A program made the position numbers and the translations under genes. Below are positions 8,432 to 18,030 of a DNA stretch of 64,000 nt, in pieces; the stretch's first letter is position 1; each line of letters starts with the position of its first letter. This DNA is from Chitinimonas_A lacunae (GTDB lineage Bacteria; Pseudomonadota; Gammaproteobacteria; Burkholderiales; Chitinimonadaceae): NCBI RefSeq assembly GCF_042650885.1, contig NZ_JBHSBU010000001.1, forward strand, positions 4,340,001 to 4,404,000, given 5' to 3'. A model generated the notes under the pieces. The model saw only the letters and a program-made list of their open reading frames with translations, was not told the DNA's origin and searched no databases.

Positions 8432-8505
8432 AGCCAGCAGGCGCGCCATATGCTCCACCTTGGTTGACGGGGGAGGAAACCAGGCCAGGGTAAGAAGCAG
8501 AATAC

Positions 8506-8570
8506 AAATATCTTGCAAAACATTCGCAAGATAGATGGCCATATATAGACAAAAAGGAAAATATATGTCC
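8506..8570. repeat. A/T-rich dispersed element, copy 3
   Basis: Lies between the DUF1841 gene and the hybrid kinase. It reads AAATATCTTGCAAAACATTC, then GCAAGATAGATGGCC, then an A-rich tail. ATCTTGC and GCAAGAT form a perfect 7-bp inverted repeat around a 9-base loop, the best-formed hairpin among the copies. Nothing else recognisable in 8432-8662. Confidence 0.6.
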
Positions 8571-8662
8571 AGACACACCTTTCCCTCTTTGCCCAATATG
8601 CGACCGCTGCCGACTGCTGGCCAGCCTGGTTTGCGCTGGGCAATGCCTGTGGTGGCAGTGCG

Positions 8663-11600
8663 ATGGAACAGGTCCGTTCCGCCGCGTCGGTGATCGTCCG
8701 GCGCAGCGCTGCCTGGCCGGTAGGCGGCGGCGAGGCGGGCGCCCTGATCCGTGAGCGCGACTGGCGCCACAGCCCGCTTGGTCCGGTCGAGGACTGGCCG
8801 CAGAGCCTGCGCACCTCGCTTGACCTGCTGCTGCCGGCCGAAGCCCAGATCGTGCTGTTCTGGGGGCCGGAATTCATCGCCTTCTACAACGACAGCTATG
8901 CCCCCACGATCGGCGCCAAGCATCCGAGAGCCTTCGGCCTGCCGGCTGCGCTGTCATGGCACGAGCTGTGGGCCGATCTGGAGCCGCTGCTCGATGGAGT
9001 CAGACGCAGCGGCCAGACCTTTTCGGCGCGCGACCGGCCGTTTCGGATCGATCGCTACGGTTTTCTGGAAACGGTCTATTTCGATGTGTCCTATTCCGCC
9101 GTGCGCAACGAGTCAGGCGAGGTCGCTGGCGTACTGTGCATCGTCAACGAGACCACCAAGCGGGTACGCGATGCCCAGGCGCTGGTGACCAGCGAGGCCC
9201 GTCTGCGGGCCGAGCAGGACTTCACCCGCCGCGTGCTCGATTCGACCACCGAAGGCTTCTATTCGCTGGACCGCGACGGCTGCGCCACCTTCTGCAATGC
9301 CAGCTTTGTGCGCATGTTGGGCTACCAGTGGGCCGAGGAAGTGATCGGTCGCCGGCTCCACAGCGAAATCCGCCATTCCCGTGCCGACGGCACGCCCTAC
9401 AGCGAGGCCGATTCGCCGATCTGTCAGGTGGCGCGCAGCGGCTATCCGGTCCATTGCAGCGGGGAATACTTCTTCCGCCGCGATGGCTCGTGCTTCCCGG
9501 TCGATTACCGTGCCGAGCCGATCTACCGTGACGGCGAGTTGCAGGGCGTGGTGTGCACCTTTACCGATATCTCCGACCGCCTGGCGCGCGAGCAGGCGCT
9601 GCGTGAAGCCGAACAGGCGCGCAAGCAGGCGGCCGAGCGGATCGAGCTGGCGCTCAATACCGGGGCGGTGCTGGGCACCTGGGTGTGGGAAGTGCCGCAT
9701 GACCGCTTTATCAGCGACGAGCGCTTCGCCCGCACTTTTTCGCTCGATGCCGCGGCGCTGGCGCGCGGGCTGCCGATTGGCGAGGTGCGTCAGGCCATCC
9801 ATCCCGAGGATCGGCTGCGAGTCGACCGGCTGGTGACCGAGGCGCTGCGGCGCGGCGGCAGTTACCGTGCCGAGTATCGGGTGCGCCAGGAGGATGGCGC
9901 CTGGCTATGGATCGAGGCCAACGGCCATGTCGAACTCGATGAGCAGGGCCGGCCGCTGCGCTTTCCCGGGGTATTGATCGACATCCACGAGCGTAAGCAG
10001 GCCGAAGCCGCCCGCCAGATCGATCTGAGCGCCCGGCTCAAGGCGGAACTGGCACTGCGCGAGATGCACGATCAGCTGCGGATGGCGCAGATGGCCGGTG
10101 GCATCGGGGTGTTTCTGCTCGATATTGCGACCAATTGGCTGACCGTATCGCCCGAGTTCTGCCGTATTTTCGGCCTGCCGGTGTGCGAGAGTCTGGCGAC
10201 TGAAGCTGTCGAGTCCCTGAGCATCGAGGAGGATCGCTCCTACGTTTCCAACCCGATCAGCCGACGGCAGGGAACGGCCGAGTTACAGGTGGAATACCGT
10301 ATCCGGCGCCACGATGATGGGGCGCTGCGCTGGATTTCACGGCGGGCCGAATTCGTCCGCGACGCCAGCGGCCGGCCGCTACAGATGCGCGGGGTGGTGC
10401 AGGACATCACCGAGCGCAAGGCGGTCGAGGCAACGTTGCGGCAGAGCGAGGCGCGCTTCCGGGTGCTGGCCCAGGCGATGCCCAACCAGGTCTGGACCAC
10501 TGCGCCCGATGGTCAGCTCGATTGGGCCAATGACCAGTTCTGCGATTACACCGGCCTTGGACTCGCTGAACTGGCCGGGGAGGGCTGGCATGCGATCGTT
10601 CATCCCGACGATCTGCCAGGCGTATTGGCAAGCTGGCAGCAGGCAGTCGCCAGTGGCGAGCGCTACGACAGCGAGCTGCGGGTGCGGCGGCGCGATGGCA
10701 GCTACCGCTGGCATATCGCCCGCGCGCTGCCGATCGAGGGGGGCGACCGGCTGTTGCGCTGGATCGGCACCCATACCGATATCGATGACCAGAAAGCCGC
10801 CCAGGCCGAGCTGGCGCGGCGCAATGCCTCGCTGGCACAGCGGGTCGAGGCCCGCACGCGCGACCGTGATCGGCTGTGGTGCCTGTCTACCGATCTGATG
10901 GTGGTGGCCCGCTTCGATGGGGCCATCGTGGCGGTCAATCCGGCCTGGCATGGGGTATTGGGCTGGGACGGCGAGTCGCTGCTCGATAGCAGCCTGCTTG
11001 CGCTGGTCCACGAGGACGACCAGGCGCTGACGGCGGCCGCCATGCGTCAACTGGCCCAGGGCGGCGCGACGCTGCGTTTCGAGAACCGCTACCGGCATCG
11101 TGACGGCCATTTCCTGATGATTTCGTGGACGGCCGTGCCCGATGCCAACCGTATCCACGCCGTCGGCCGCGATATCACGGCCGAGCGCGCCCATGCCAAG
11201 GCGCTGGGCGAGGCGGAAGCGCGTCTGCGCCAGAGCCAGAAGATGGAAGCGCTGGGCCAGTTGACCGGCGGTATCGCCCACGATTTCAACAATCTCCTGC
11301 AAGGCATCACCGGTGCCTTGTCGCTGCTGCGGCGCCGCGTCAGCCATGGCCGGCTTGACGATGCCGAGCGCTTTATCGAGATGGCGGCCGGCTCAGCCCG
11401 GCGGGCGGCGGCGCTCACCCATCGCCTGCTGGCGTTTGCCCGCCGTCAGCCGCTCGATAGCAAGCCCGTCGATGTCAATCGGCTGGTCGGCTCGATGGAG
11501 GACCTGCTCCATCGCACCCTGGGCGAACATATCGCCTTGCTGGTGGTGCTGGGCGACGCGGTGGGGCCGGTGCTGAGCGACGAGAGTCAGCTGGAGAATG

Positions 11601-12367
11601 CGCTGCTCAATCTGGCCATCAACGCGCGCGATGCAATGCCCGACGGCGGCAAGCTGACCATCGAGACGGCCAATGTGACGCTGCCACCCGAGAGCGAACA
11701 TGACGGGCTGCGGCCAGGCAGCTACACCGTGATCAGCGTCAGCGACACCGGCATCGGCATGACGCCCGAAGTGCTCGGACGCGCCTTCGAGCCCTTCTTC
11801 ACCACCAAACCGATCGGCCAGGGCACCGGGCTTGGGCTGTCGATGATCTACGGCTTCGTCAAACAGTCAGGCGGTCATGTGCGGATCGCCAGCACGCCGC
11901 GCTGTGGCACCACCATCCGCCTTTATCTGCCGCACAACCTGGGTGCCACCGCATTGCCCGCCCCGGTCGAGTCGGCGCAGGCGCCGCGTGGCGGCGGCGA
12001 GACGGTGCTGGTGGTCGAGGATGACGAAGCGGTGCGAATGCTGGTGGTCGAGGTGCTGCACGAACTGGGCTATAGCGCCATCGAGGTCAGCGACGGCAAC
12101 GCGGCAGTGCCGGTGCTGCTGTCGGATCAGCCGATCGAGCTGCTGATTTCCGATGTGGGGCTGCCGGGCCTCAATGGCCGCCAAGTGGCCGAGATCGCCC
12201 GTCGGCATCGGCCGGCACTGCCTATCCTGTTCATGACCGGCTATGCCCAGCATGCGGCGGTGCGCTCGGAATTCCTCGGGCCCGGCATGGAAATGGTGAT
12301 GAAGCCTTTTGCGATGGATGCGCTGGCGGTAAGGATCCGCGACATCCTGGCGGCGAAACGGGCTTAG
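8663..12367 (+). CDS. Multi-PAS hybrid sensor histidine kinase with C-terminal receiver
   Basis: A 1234-residue cytoplasmic-looking hybrid kinase without obvious transmembrane helices. An N-terminal PAS-like region (about 20-160) is followed by about five further PAS/PAC modules up to about residue 860; examples are DSTTEGFYSLDRDGCATFCNAS and PNQVWTTAPDGQLDWAND. HisKA follows with phospho-acceptor H873 in GGIAHDFNNLLQG, then HATPase_c (NLAINARDAMPDGG, DTGIGM, FEPFFTTKPIGQGTGLGLS), then a receiver domain with phospho-acceptor D1164 in LLISDVGLPG. The family senses redox, light or small ligands through PAS domains. No partner regulator lies next to it. The start is uncertain: only a weak ribosome site precedes ATG 8663. 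Confidence 0.88.
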   Translation: MEQVRSAASVIVRRSAAWPVGGGEAGALIRERDWRHSPLGPVEDWPQSLRTSLDLLLPAEAQIVLFWGPEFIAFYNDSYAPTIGAKHPRAFGLPAALSWHELWADLEPLLDGVRRSGQTFSARDRPFRIDRYGFLETVYFDVSYSAVRNESGEVAGVLCIVNETTKRVRDAQALVTSEARLRAEQDFTRRVLDSTTEGFYSLDRDGCATFCNASFVRMLGYQWAEEVIGRRLHSEIRHSRADGTPYSEADSPICQVARSGYPVHCSGEYFFRRDGSCFPVDYRAEPIYRDGELQGVVCTFTDISDRLAREQALREAEQARKQAAERIELALNTGAVLGTWVWEVPHDRFISDERFARTFSLDAAALARGLPIGEVRQAIHPEDRLRVDRLVTEALRRGGSYRAEYRVRQEDGAWLWIEANGHVELDEQGRPLRFPGVLIDIHERKQAEAARQIDLSARLKAELALREMHDQLRMAQMAGGIGVFLLDIATNWLTVSPEFCRIFGLPVCESLATEAVESLSIEEDRSYVSNPISRRQGTAELQVEYRIRRHDDGALRWISRRAEFVRDASGRPLQMRGVVQDITERKAVEATLRQSEARFRVLAQAMPNQVWTTAPDGQLDWANDQFCDYTGLGLAELAGEGWHAIVHPDDLPGVLASWQQAVASGERYDSELRVRRRDGSYRWHIARALPIEGGDRLLRWIGTHTDIDDQKAAQAELARRNASLAQRVEARTRDRDRLWCLSTDLMVVARFDGAIVAVNPAWHGVLGWDGESLLDSSLLALVHEDDQALTAAAMRQLAQGGATLRFENRYRHRDGHFLMISWTAVPDANRIHAVGRDITAERAHAKALGEAEARLRQSQKMEALGQLTGGIAHDFNNLLQGITGALSLLRRRVSHGRLDDAERFIEMAAGSARRAAALTHRLLAFARRQPLDSKPVDVNRLVGSMEDLLHRTLGEHIALLVVLGDAVGPVLSDESQLENALLNLAINARDAMPDGGKLTIETANVTLPPESEHDGLRPGSYTVISVSDTGIGMTPEVLGRAFEPFFTTKPIGQGTGLGLSMIYGFVKQSGGHVRIASTPRCGTTIRLYLPHNLGATALPAPVESAQAPRGGGETVLVVEDDEAVRMLVVEVLHELGYSAIEVSDGNAAVPVLLSDQPIELLISDVGLPGLNGRQVAEIARRHRPALPILFMTGYAQHAAVRSEFLGPGMEMVMKPFAMDALAVRIRDILAAKRA

Positions 12368-12411
12368 TGGGAGGACGTGACGTGGCGTTGGAGGTGGCGA
12401 GGGATTGCCGG

Positions 12412-12442
12412 GAAAGGAAAAGGGAAGCGTAGCGCGCTTCCC
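12412..12442 (-). terminator. Intrinsic terminator of the ferredoxin gene
   Basis: On the minus strand, GGGAAGCG and CGCTTCCC pair around a five-base loop and are followed by TTTTCCTTT. It lies 13 bases past the ferredoxin stop and also sits just after the convergent hybrid kinase gene. Confidence 0.75.
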
Positions 12443-12455
12443 TGGTTCAGGCGGT

Positions 12456-12707
12456 TCAGGCGGTGGCCGAAATCCGCAGGTATTTCTGTTGCAGCTCTTC
12501 CTGGGTCTCTTTGCGTTCGGGGTCGAGCGGAATGCAGTCTACCGGGCAGACCTGCTGACATTGCGGCTCGTTATAGTGACCAACACATTCGGTGCAAAGG
12601 CTCGGGTCGATCACATAAATCTCCGGACCTTGCGAAATCGCCCCGTTGGGGCATTCCGGCTCGCACACGTCGCAGTTGATGCATTCGTCGGTGATCATCA
12701 GCGCCAT
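12456..12707 (-). CDS. YfhL-type 2[4Fe-4S] ferredoxin
   Basis: An 83-residue bacterial ferredoxin. The first cluster motif is CINCDVCEPECP; the second is CTECVGHYNEPQCQQVCPVDCI, with the insertion between the second and third cysteines that is typical of the YfhL/Allochromatium-type ferredoxins. It carries electrons at low potential in the cytoplasm; the physiological partner is not evident. An AAGGAA Shine-Dalgarno (12715-12720) sits eight bases before the ATG. In many betaproteobacteria this gene is next to coaD; here it stands alone. Confidence 0.92.
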   Translation of the reverse strand: MALMITDECINCDVCEPECPNGAISQGPEIYVIDPSLCTECVGHYNEPQCQQVCPVDCIPLDPERKETQEELQQKYLRISATA

Positions 12708-12976
12708 GATGGGAATTCCTTAGTAAAACAGTAGGTTATTTTGGGCGGAATTGTCTCACCAGGGCATCTGTCCTGCAAGCTGGTGCATGACCGCCGTGCC
12801 AGAGCTGACGGGTGGCGCAGGCCGATCGGACGCGCGGGAGAGCAGGGACGGTCAAGCCTGGGTCCGGCCGCTGCGGGCCTGACCAGCATTGGTCATCAAA
12901 TCGCCGGAAGGATCGCTTATGCTGACGCTAGGTCAGGCGTTGACGCCCAAGGCCGCCATTTTTCGGAGGAATCGGC

Positions 12977-13468
12977 ATGGAATTTTCTTTTGTGCTCACC
13001 GCACGTCATAAGCAACGCGAGCGGCTTGGCCAATTGCTTGAACTGTTCCCCGAGGAGATTGGCCAGGGCGGCTTGGATGAAGCAGGTCTGGCGGCCTTTC
13101 TCGACCGCTGCGCTGCGATCAATCCGACAGACGGTCGTGCAGCGGGCGAAGAGTTTATCCGCACCATCGACGAGGACTGGGGACGCGGCGTCAGTCGGCA
13201 GGGCAGCCCGCTGTACATCCCCGAAGAAATGCTGGTCGAAGTGGCTTTCCTGACCGGCTCAAGCGGCGATGAGCTGTTTGTCGAGTTCGTTGACTTCCTC
13301 TATTGCCTCGACCCTAGCCTCGAGATCGAAGCCGTCGGTGATTACGGTGACGAGCCTTATGGCTATCGTTGCTGGATCGAAAACGGCGAGGCTTGCGTCG
13401 AGGAAGGCATCTTTGCCTCGCCCCCGACCGAGGAAGAAGCGCAGGAGCGGGTGCCTAATTATCGTTAG
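12977..13468 (+). CDS. Hypothetical acidic protein
   Basis: A 163-residue, strongly acidic protein without signal peptide or membrane helix. A strong Shine-Dalgarno (GGAGGAA, 12963-12969) supports ATG 12977. I do not recognise the family. Stretches such as MEFSFVLTARHKQRERLGQLLELFPEEIGQ and PTEEEAQERVPNYR suggest a compact cytoplasmic protein. The region 12708-12976 upstream holds no other gene that I can support. Confidence 0.65.
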   Translation: MEFSFVLTARHKQRERLGQLLELFPEEIGQGGLDEAGLAAFLDRCAAINPTDGRAAGEEFIRTIDEDWGRGVSRQGSPLYIPEEMLVEVAFLTGSSGDELFVEFVDFLYCLDPSLEIEAVGDYGDEPYGYRCWIENGEACVEEGIFASPPTEEEAQERVPNYR

Positions 13469-13537
13469 AAAATATTCTGCATGACGTTTGCAAGAAAATA
13501 GGCATCGTTAATAAGAAAATAAAAATATCCTGCTTAA
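13469..13537. repeat. A/T-rich dispersed element, copy 4
   Basis: Starts directly after the stop codon of the acidic protein: GAAAATATTCTGCATGAC, then TTTGCAAGAAAATAGGC, then AAGAAAATAAAAATATCCTGC. TTCTGC and GCAAGAA form an imperfect inverted repeat. The remainder of the 470-base gap to 13939 holds the aceB terminator and a MITE copy; 13540-13790 shows nothing I recognise. Confidence 0.6.
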
Positions 13538-13794
13538 AAGCCACAGCAGGCTGACCAGCCTGCAAGCTGAAGCTGTCCTCTCCAACCGACCGTCCCAGCC
13601 TCTACGGTCCAATCACCTCCACCTTCGGACAGGCAAATGATCGGCGCTCAACATGGCGTCCAACTGAACCGGTGTCAGGGAGCCAAAAAACCGTCACGTC
13701 CCAGCGTGTCGGGTCCACTGATAACTCCCAAGAACACAGCGGGCCCGAAGCCGTGATGCTCACGCAAGCAGCTTCCCGGTCCGGATCTCAAATG

Positions 13795-13820
13795 AAAACG
13801 ACGCCCGCAGGCGTCGTTTC
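13795..13820 (-). terminator. Hairpin terminator downstream of aceB
   Basis: AACGACGCC and GGCGTCGTT form a perfect 9-bp stem with a four-base loop. On the minus strand it is followed by TTTTCATT, so it would end aceB transcripts after they read through the MITE copy. It could also act weakly on the plus strand. Confidence 0.7.
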
Positions 13821-13833
13821 GGCGGTGAACGAC

Positions 13834-13932
13834 CGCATTTCCGTTTGAATCGGCGTCATCGCCAAGTCTGGTTGAGCGCTATGCTGCACGCCGAGGGCCG
13901 GACAGGCTGACGCCGGATTGGCCGGAAAGGCG
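13834..13932. mobile_element. MITE-like element, full copy A
   Basis: A 99-bp element bounded by imperfect inverted ends: left GCATTTCCGTTTGAATCGG continuing CGTC, right the complement of GCCTTTCCGGCCAATCCGG continuing CGTC. It ends eight bases before the aceB stop codon. No open reading frame is present. The same ends occur at 40679, 45337, 46974 (right end only) and 58158 (left end only). No target duplication is obvious. Confidence 0.7.
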
Positions 13933-13939
13933 CTGCCGT

Positions 13940-15529
13940 TCAGATCCTCTCATACAGAGGCAGGGTCAGAAATTCGGCGAAGCTGTCGCTGGTCGACATC
14001 TCGGCAAAGATCTGGGCGGCTTCTGTATAGGGAATGGCGGTGAAGGTGGCGTCGCCATGTTCGGCGCGGATGACGTCGAGTTCCTGCGGCACCAGCTCGC
14101 GCACCAGATCGGCCGTCACCTTGCGACCATCTTCGAGCACGCCTTTATGCGAGCGTATCCACTGCCACACCTGAGCGCGGCTGATTTCGGCGGTGGCGGC
14201 GTCTTCCATCAGATGATGGATGGGCACGCAGCCATTGCCGGCGAGCCAACTGCCCAGGTACTGGATGCCGACGTTGATGTTCATCCGCAGGCCAGCTTCG
14301 CTGATCGGTGCCTCAGGGCGGAAGTTCAAGAGATCGGCTGCCGTAAACACCTCGTCGCGCTGTCGGCCGATCTGGTTGGGCTGCTCGCCCAGCACCTTGA
14401 CGAATTCCTCCATTGCCACCGACACCAGCCCCGGATGGGCCACCCAGCCGCCGTCGAAGCCGTCGTTGGCATCACGGGTCTTGTCGGCGCGGATGCCGGC
14501 CATGGCCTGTTCGTTCTTGACCGGGTCGTTCTTGATCGGAATCAGCGCACTCATCCCGCCGATGGCCGGCGCGCCGCGCCGGTGGCAGGTCTTGACCAGG
14601 CTCAGGGCGTAGGCACGCATGAACGGCACGGTCATGGTGATGTGCTTGCGATCGGCCAGGCAGAAGCCGGTATTGCTGCGGAATTTCTTGATGCAGCTGA
14701 AGATGTAGTCCCAACGTCCGGCATTGAGACCGGCCGAGTGCTCGCGCAGCTCGTAGAGGATTTCGTCCATCTCGAAGGCAGCCAGGATGGTCTCGATCAG
14801 CACCGTGGCCTTGATCGTGCCGCGCGGCAGGTCGAGCAGCTCCTGCGCCTTGACGAAGATATCGTTCCACAGTCGTGCTTCGAGATGGCTTTCGAGCTTG
14901 GGCAGATAGAAGAACGGACCGGCGCCGCGTGCCAGTTGTTCGCGTGCGTTATGGAACAGGAACAGACCGAAGTCGAAAATCCCGCCCGACACGCGCTGGC
15001 CGTCGACGGTGACGTGCTTTTCATCGAGATGCCAGCCGCGCGGCCGCACCTGGAGCACAGCGATCTGCTCGTTGAGCCGGTAGGACTTGCCGTTGTCGGC
15101 CGTGAAGTCGATCTGGCGGCGGATGGCATCGTAGAGGTTGATCTGACCCTGGATCTGGTTGGACCAGTTGGGGCAGTTCGAATCCTCGAAATCGGTCATA
15201 TAGCTGTCAGCGCCCGAGTTGAAGGCGTTGATGATCATCTTGCGCTCGACCGGGCCGGTGATTTCGACCCGGCGCCGCCGCAGCGCCGGCGGCAGTTCGG
15301 CGATGGTCCAGTTGGCCTCGCGTACCGTGGCAGTTTCCGGCAGAAAATCGGGCAGCTTGCCGGCGTCGAGTTCTGCCTGGCGCAGGGCGCGCCGGCCCAG
15401 CAGTTCCTGGCGGCGGCCTTCGAAGGTGCGATGCAGGGTGGCGACGAAGGCCAGTGCCTCGGGGGTCAGGATACGGGCGAATTCCGGGGTGACGTCGGCG
15501 TGGATGACGATGCCGGGGGCGTATTGCAT
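13940..15529 (-). CDS. aceB: Malate synthase A
   Basis: A 529-residue enzyme condensing glyoxylate and acetyl-CoA to malate in the glyoxylate shunt; E. coli AceB has a similar length. Conserved family stretches include ADSYMTDFEDSNCPNW, VRPRGWHLDEKHV, TIKATVLIETILAAFEMDEILYELREHSAGLNAGRWDYIFS, FMRAYALSLVKTCHRRGAPAIGGM and DGGWVAHPGLV. The start at 15529 gives MQYAPGIVIHADV behind an AAGGA ribosome site; an upstream in-frame start is unlikely. It lies downstream of aceA on the same strand but a terminator hairpin separates the two. Confidence 0.95.
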   Translation of the reverse strand: MQYAPGIVIHADVTPEFARILTPEALAFVATLHRTFEGRRQELLGRRALRQAELDAGKLPDFLPETATVREANWTIAELPPALRRRRVEITGPVERKMIINAFNSGADSYMTDFEDSNCPNWSNQIQGQINLYDAIRRQIDFTADNGKSYRLNEQIAVLQVRPRGWHLDEKHVTVDGQRVSGGIFDFGLFLFHNAREQLARGAGPFFYLPKLESHLEARLWNDIFVKAQELLDLPRGTIKATVLIETILAAFEMDEILYELREHSAGLNAGRWDYIFSCIKKFRSNTGFCLADRKHITMTVPFMRAYALSLVKTCHRRGAPAIGGMSALIPIKNDPVKNEQAMAGIRADKTRDANDGFDGGWVAHPGLVSVAMEEFVKVLGEQPNQIGRQRDEVFTAADLLNFRPEAPISEAGLRMNINVGIQYLGSWLAGNGCVPIHHLMEDAATAEISRAQVWQWIRSHKGVLEDGRKVTADLVRELVPQELDVIRAEHGDATFTAIPYTEAAQIFAEMSTSDSFAEFLTLPLYERI

Positions 15530-15592
15530 GGGGAATCCTTTCGCGGCGGAACAGGCTCCGCCGGTTCGGCCGTGTGGCCGCAAGCGGTTCAG

Positions 15593-15630
15593 ACAAAAAC
15601 GCCGCCCGGGCTCGGGTGAGCGGGGCGGCG
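15593..15630 (-). terminator. Intrinsic terminator between aceA and aceB
   Basis: On the minus strand CGCCGCCC and GGGCGGCG pair around a 15-base loop and are followed by TTTTTGT. It lies 20 bases after the aceA stop and should reduce read-through into aceB. Confidence 0.75.
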
Positions 15631-15650
15631 CTGGTGCGGCGTAAAGACGC

Positions 15651-16949
15651 TTAGTGGAACTGCTCTTCTTCGGTCGAGCCGGTCAGCGCGGTCACGCTCG
15701 AGGCGCCACCCTGGATCACGGTGGTCACATCGTCGAAGTAGCCGGTGCCGACTTCCTGCTGGTGGCTGACGAAGGTGTAGCCACGATCGCGGGCGGCGAA
15801 TTCGGGTTCCTGCACCTTCTCGACATAGGCCGACATGCCGCGTGCCACATAGTCCTGGGCCAGATCGAACATGTTGTACCACATCGAGTGGATGCCAGCC
15901 AAAGTGATGAACTGATACTTGTAGCCCATGGCACCCAGTTCGCGCTGGAACTTGGCGATGGTGGCGTCGTCGAGGTTCTTCTTCCAGTTGAACGACGGCG
16001 AGCAGTTGTAAGCGAGCAGCTTGCCCGGATGCTTGGAATGCACCGCCTCGGCGAACTGACGGGCGAATTCGAGGTCGGGCGTACCGGTTTCGCACCAGAC
16101 CAGGTCAGCGTAGTCGGCGTAGGCCACGGCGCGGCTGATTGCCTGCTCGATGCCCTTCTTGGTCTTGTAGAAGCCTTCGGCGGTGCGCTCGCCGGTGCAG
16201 AACGGCTTGTCGTTCTCGTCCACATCCGACGTCAGCAGATCGGCGGCTTCGGCGTCGGTACGGGCGATCACCAGGGTCGGCACACCGTAGACGTCGGCAG
16301 CCAGACGGGCGGCGATCAGCTTTTGCACGGCTTCCTGGGTCGGCACCAGGACCTTGCCGCCCATATGGCCGCATTTCTTGACCGAGGCGAGCTGATCTTC
16401 CCAATGCACGCCGGCGGCGCCGGCGCGGATCATCGACTTCATCAGCTCGAAGGCGTTGAGCACGCCGCCAAAGCCGGCTTCGGCGTCGGCCACGATCGGG
16501 GCGAAGTAGTCGGTAAAGCCCTTGCTGCCGGGCTCGATGCCCTTGCTATGCTGGATTTCGTCGGCGCGGGTAAAGGCGTTGTTGATCCGTTCGACCACGG
16601 CCGGCACCGAATTGACCGGGTAGAGCGACTGGTCGGGATACATCGCCATATAGCTATTGTTGTCGGCGGCCACTTGCCAGCCCGACAGATAGATGGCTTT
16701 GACGCCGGCCTTGACTTGCTGCATGGCCTGGCCGCCGGTCAGCGCGCCCAGGCAGTTGATATAGGGTTCGTTGTGGAGCAGGTCCCACAACTTTTCGGCG
16801 CCGCGACGCGCCAGGGTGTGTTCTACCAGGACCGAACCGCGCAGCCGTTCGACATCGGCAGCGCTGTAGCCGCGCTTGATGCCCTTCCAGCGCGGATTGG
16901 TGTCCCAGTCCTTTTGCAGGGCGGCGATGCGTTCTTCACGAGTAGACAT
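15651..16949 (-). CDS. aceA: Isocitrate lyase
   Basis: A 432-residue enzyme that cleaves isocitrate to succinate and glyoxylate. The catalytic signature KKCGHMGGK (usual KKCGHxGGK) is present, with the active-site Cys. Other landmarks: GALTGGQAMQQVKAGVKAIYLSGWQVAADNN and VHWEDQLASVKKCGHMGG. Length matches the E. coli-like short form. Upstream on the minus strand AGAGGT acts as ribosome site. Together with aceB it allows growth on acetate or fatty acids, and perhaps on 3-hydroxybutyrate through the dehydrogenase at 32.7 kb. Confidence 0.97.
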   Translation of the reverse strand: MSTREERIAALQKDWDTNPRWKGIKRGYSAADVERLRGSVLVEHTLARRGAEKLWDLLHNEPYINCLGALTGGQAMQQVKAGVKAIYLSGWQVAADNNSYMAMYPDQSLYPVNSVPAVVERINNAFTRADEIQHSKGIEPGSKGFTDYFAPIVADAEAGFGGVLNAFELMKSMIRAGAAGVHWEDQLASVKKCGHMGGKVLVPTQEAVQKLIAARLAADVYGVPTLVIARTDAEAADLLTSDVDENDKPFCTGERTAEGFYKTKKGIEQAISRAVAYADYADLVWCETGTPDLEFARQFAEAVHSKHPGKLLAYNCSPSFNWKKNLDDATIAKFQRELGAMGYKYQFITLAGIHSMWYNMFDLAQDYVARGMSAYVEKVQEPEFAARDRGYTFVSHQQEVGTGYFDDVTTVIQGGASSVTALTGSTEEEQFH

Positions 16950-17293
16950 AAGCGTTTACCTCTTAATGCGTGTAGCGAGCCAGCAGCAAGGCACGGCAGC
17001 GCTTGCGTTGGAAAGAATGAAGATGCGTTGCAATGCACGGGGAGGCCCCGGAGATGGTGTTCCGGCTGACCAGGCCCGCCCTGGCTGGATCCTGCTTTGG
17101 GCGTGAACACGCGGCGCTGGGGGATGGTGGCGTCGCGGTTGGTTCCGTGGCGTTAATTCGTAGTCGATTATAGGCAGTTTTCTGTGCAACGCAGCAAGAA
17201 TTTCAAACAAGCGACTGCTTTGTATATCCAATGCACCAGAAAGCAACAGCGGCGTTGTAGTGTCGCAACCGGTCACTACACGCCGCCTCTGCC
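16950..17293. other. Divergent intergenic region between aceA and grpE
   Basis: About 340 bases that should hold the aceA promoter (minus strand) and sequence upstream of the grpE heat-shock promoter. I cannot pick a convincing aceA promoter or operator by eye, and no small gene is supported. Confidence 0.4.
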
Positions 17294-17322
17294 CTTGAAT
17301 AAACCCGATGGCGGCCCCATCT
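17294..17322 (+). promoter_or_regulatory. Sigma-32 heat-shock promoter of grpE
   Basis: CTTGAAT (17294-17300), a 14-base spacer and CCCCATCT (17315-17322) match the RpoH consensus CTTGAAA-N11-15-CCCCATNT almost perfectly. It lies about 27 bases before the grpE ATG, leaving a short leader with a GGAGG ribosome site. Confidence 0.85.
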
Positions 17323-17348
17323 GCCCGCTATCTTCAACGGAGGTTGCC

Positions 17349-17900
17349 ATGCAAAACGACAGCCCAAATCAGGAAGCCATGCAGGATCAAGAACTTGGAA
17401 ATACCGGCGAGGCCGCTGACGGCGCTGTGAGCGCCGAAAGCCTCGAAGCCCAGGTGGCCGCGCTCGAAGTGCGAGTGGCTGAATTGCAGAGCGCACTGCT
17501 CTATACCAAGGCCGAGACCGAAAACGTGCGTCGCCGTGCCCAGGACGATATCGCCGCAGCGCACAAATACGCAGTCAGCAAGTTCGCCACCGAATTGCTG
17601 CCGGTCAAAGACACGCTGGAAATGGCGCTCAAGGACAACAGCTCGATCGAGAACATCAAGATGGGCGTCGAGATGACGCTCAGAAACCTGAGCAGCGCCT
17701 TCGAGAAGGTCAATCTCAAGGAGATCGACCCAGTCGGCGACAAGCTCGACCCCAACCGCCACCAGGCCATGGGCATGGTCGAGTCCGACGCCGAGCCCAA
17801 TACGGTGGTCAGCGTGATGCAGAAAGGCTATGTGCTCGCCGATCGCGTACTGCGTCCGGCCATGGTGGTGGTGGCAAAGCCCAAGTCGGCTGCCGAATAA
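17349..17900 (+). CDS. grpE: GrpE nucleotide exchange factor
   Basis: A 183-residue cochaperone that releases ADP from DnaK. An acidic N-terminus precedes a long coiled coil (about residues 35-90, including AALEVRVAELQSALLYTKAETENVRRR) and the beta-domain with HQAMGMVESDAEPNTVVSVMQKGYVLADRVLRPAMVVVAK, which contains the GrpE signature. ATG 17349 follows a GGAGGTTGCC ribosome site and gives the normal length. The gene is under its own sigma-32-type promoter. Confidence 0.95.
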   Translation: MQNDSPNQEAMQDQELGNTGEAADGAVSAESLEAQVAALEVRVAELQSALLYTKAETENVRRRAQDDIAAAHKYAVSKFATELLPVKDTLEMALKDNSSIENIKMGVEMTLRNLSSAFEKVNLKEIDPVGDKLDPNRHQAMGMVESDAEPNTVVSVMQKGYVLADRVLRPAMVVVAKPKSAAE

Positions 17901-18030
17901 ACAGGAAAAATAACCGCCAAAGCTCTGCTAGATGGCATGCGCATCAGATTGATTTTGGAAAAACAGCTTCCATTTTCAGTGCTGATATGGGCCCGGCCGA
18001 CAGTGATGGTGCCGGCAGCGCAACAGGGGA

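Noticed and set aside
14057..15619. A 520-codon frame antisense to aceB
   Set aside because: Mirror of malate synthase codon bias; no ribosome site or recognisable domain.
15654..17069. A 471-codon frame antisense to aceA
   Set aside because: Same reason; isocitrate lyase on the minus strand is unambiguous.
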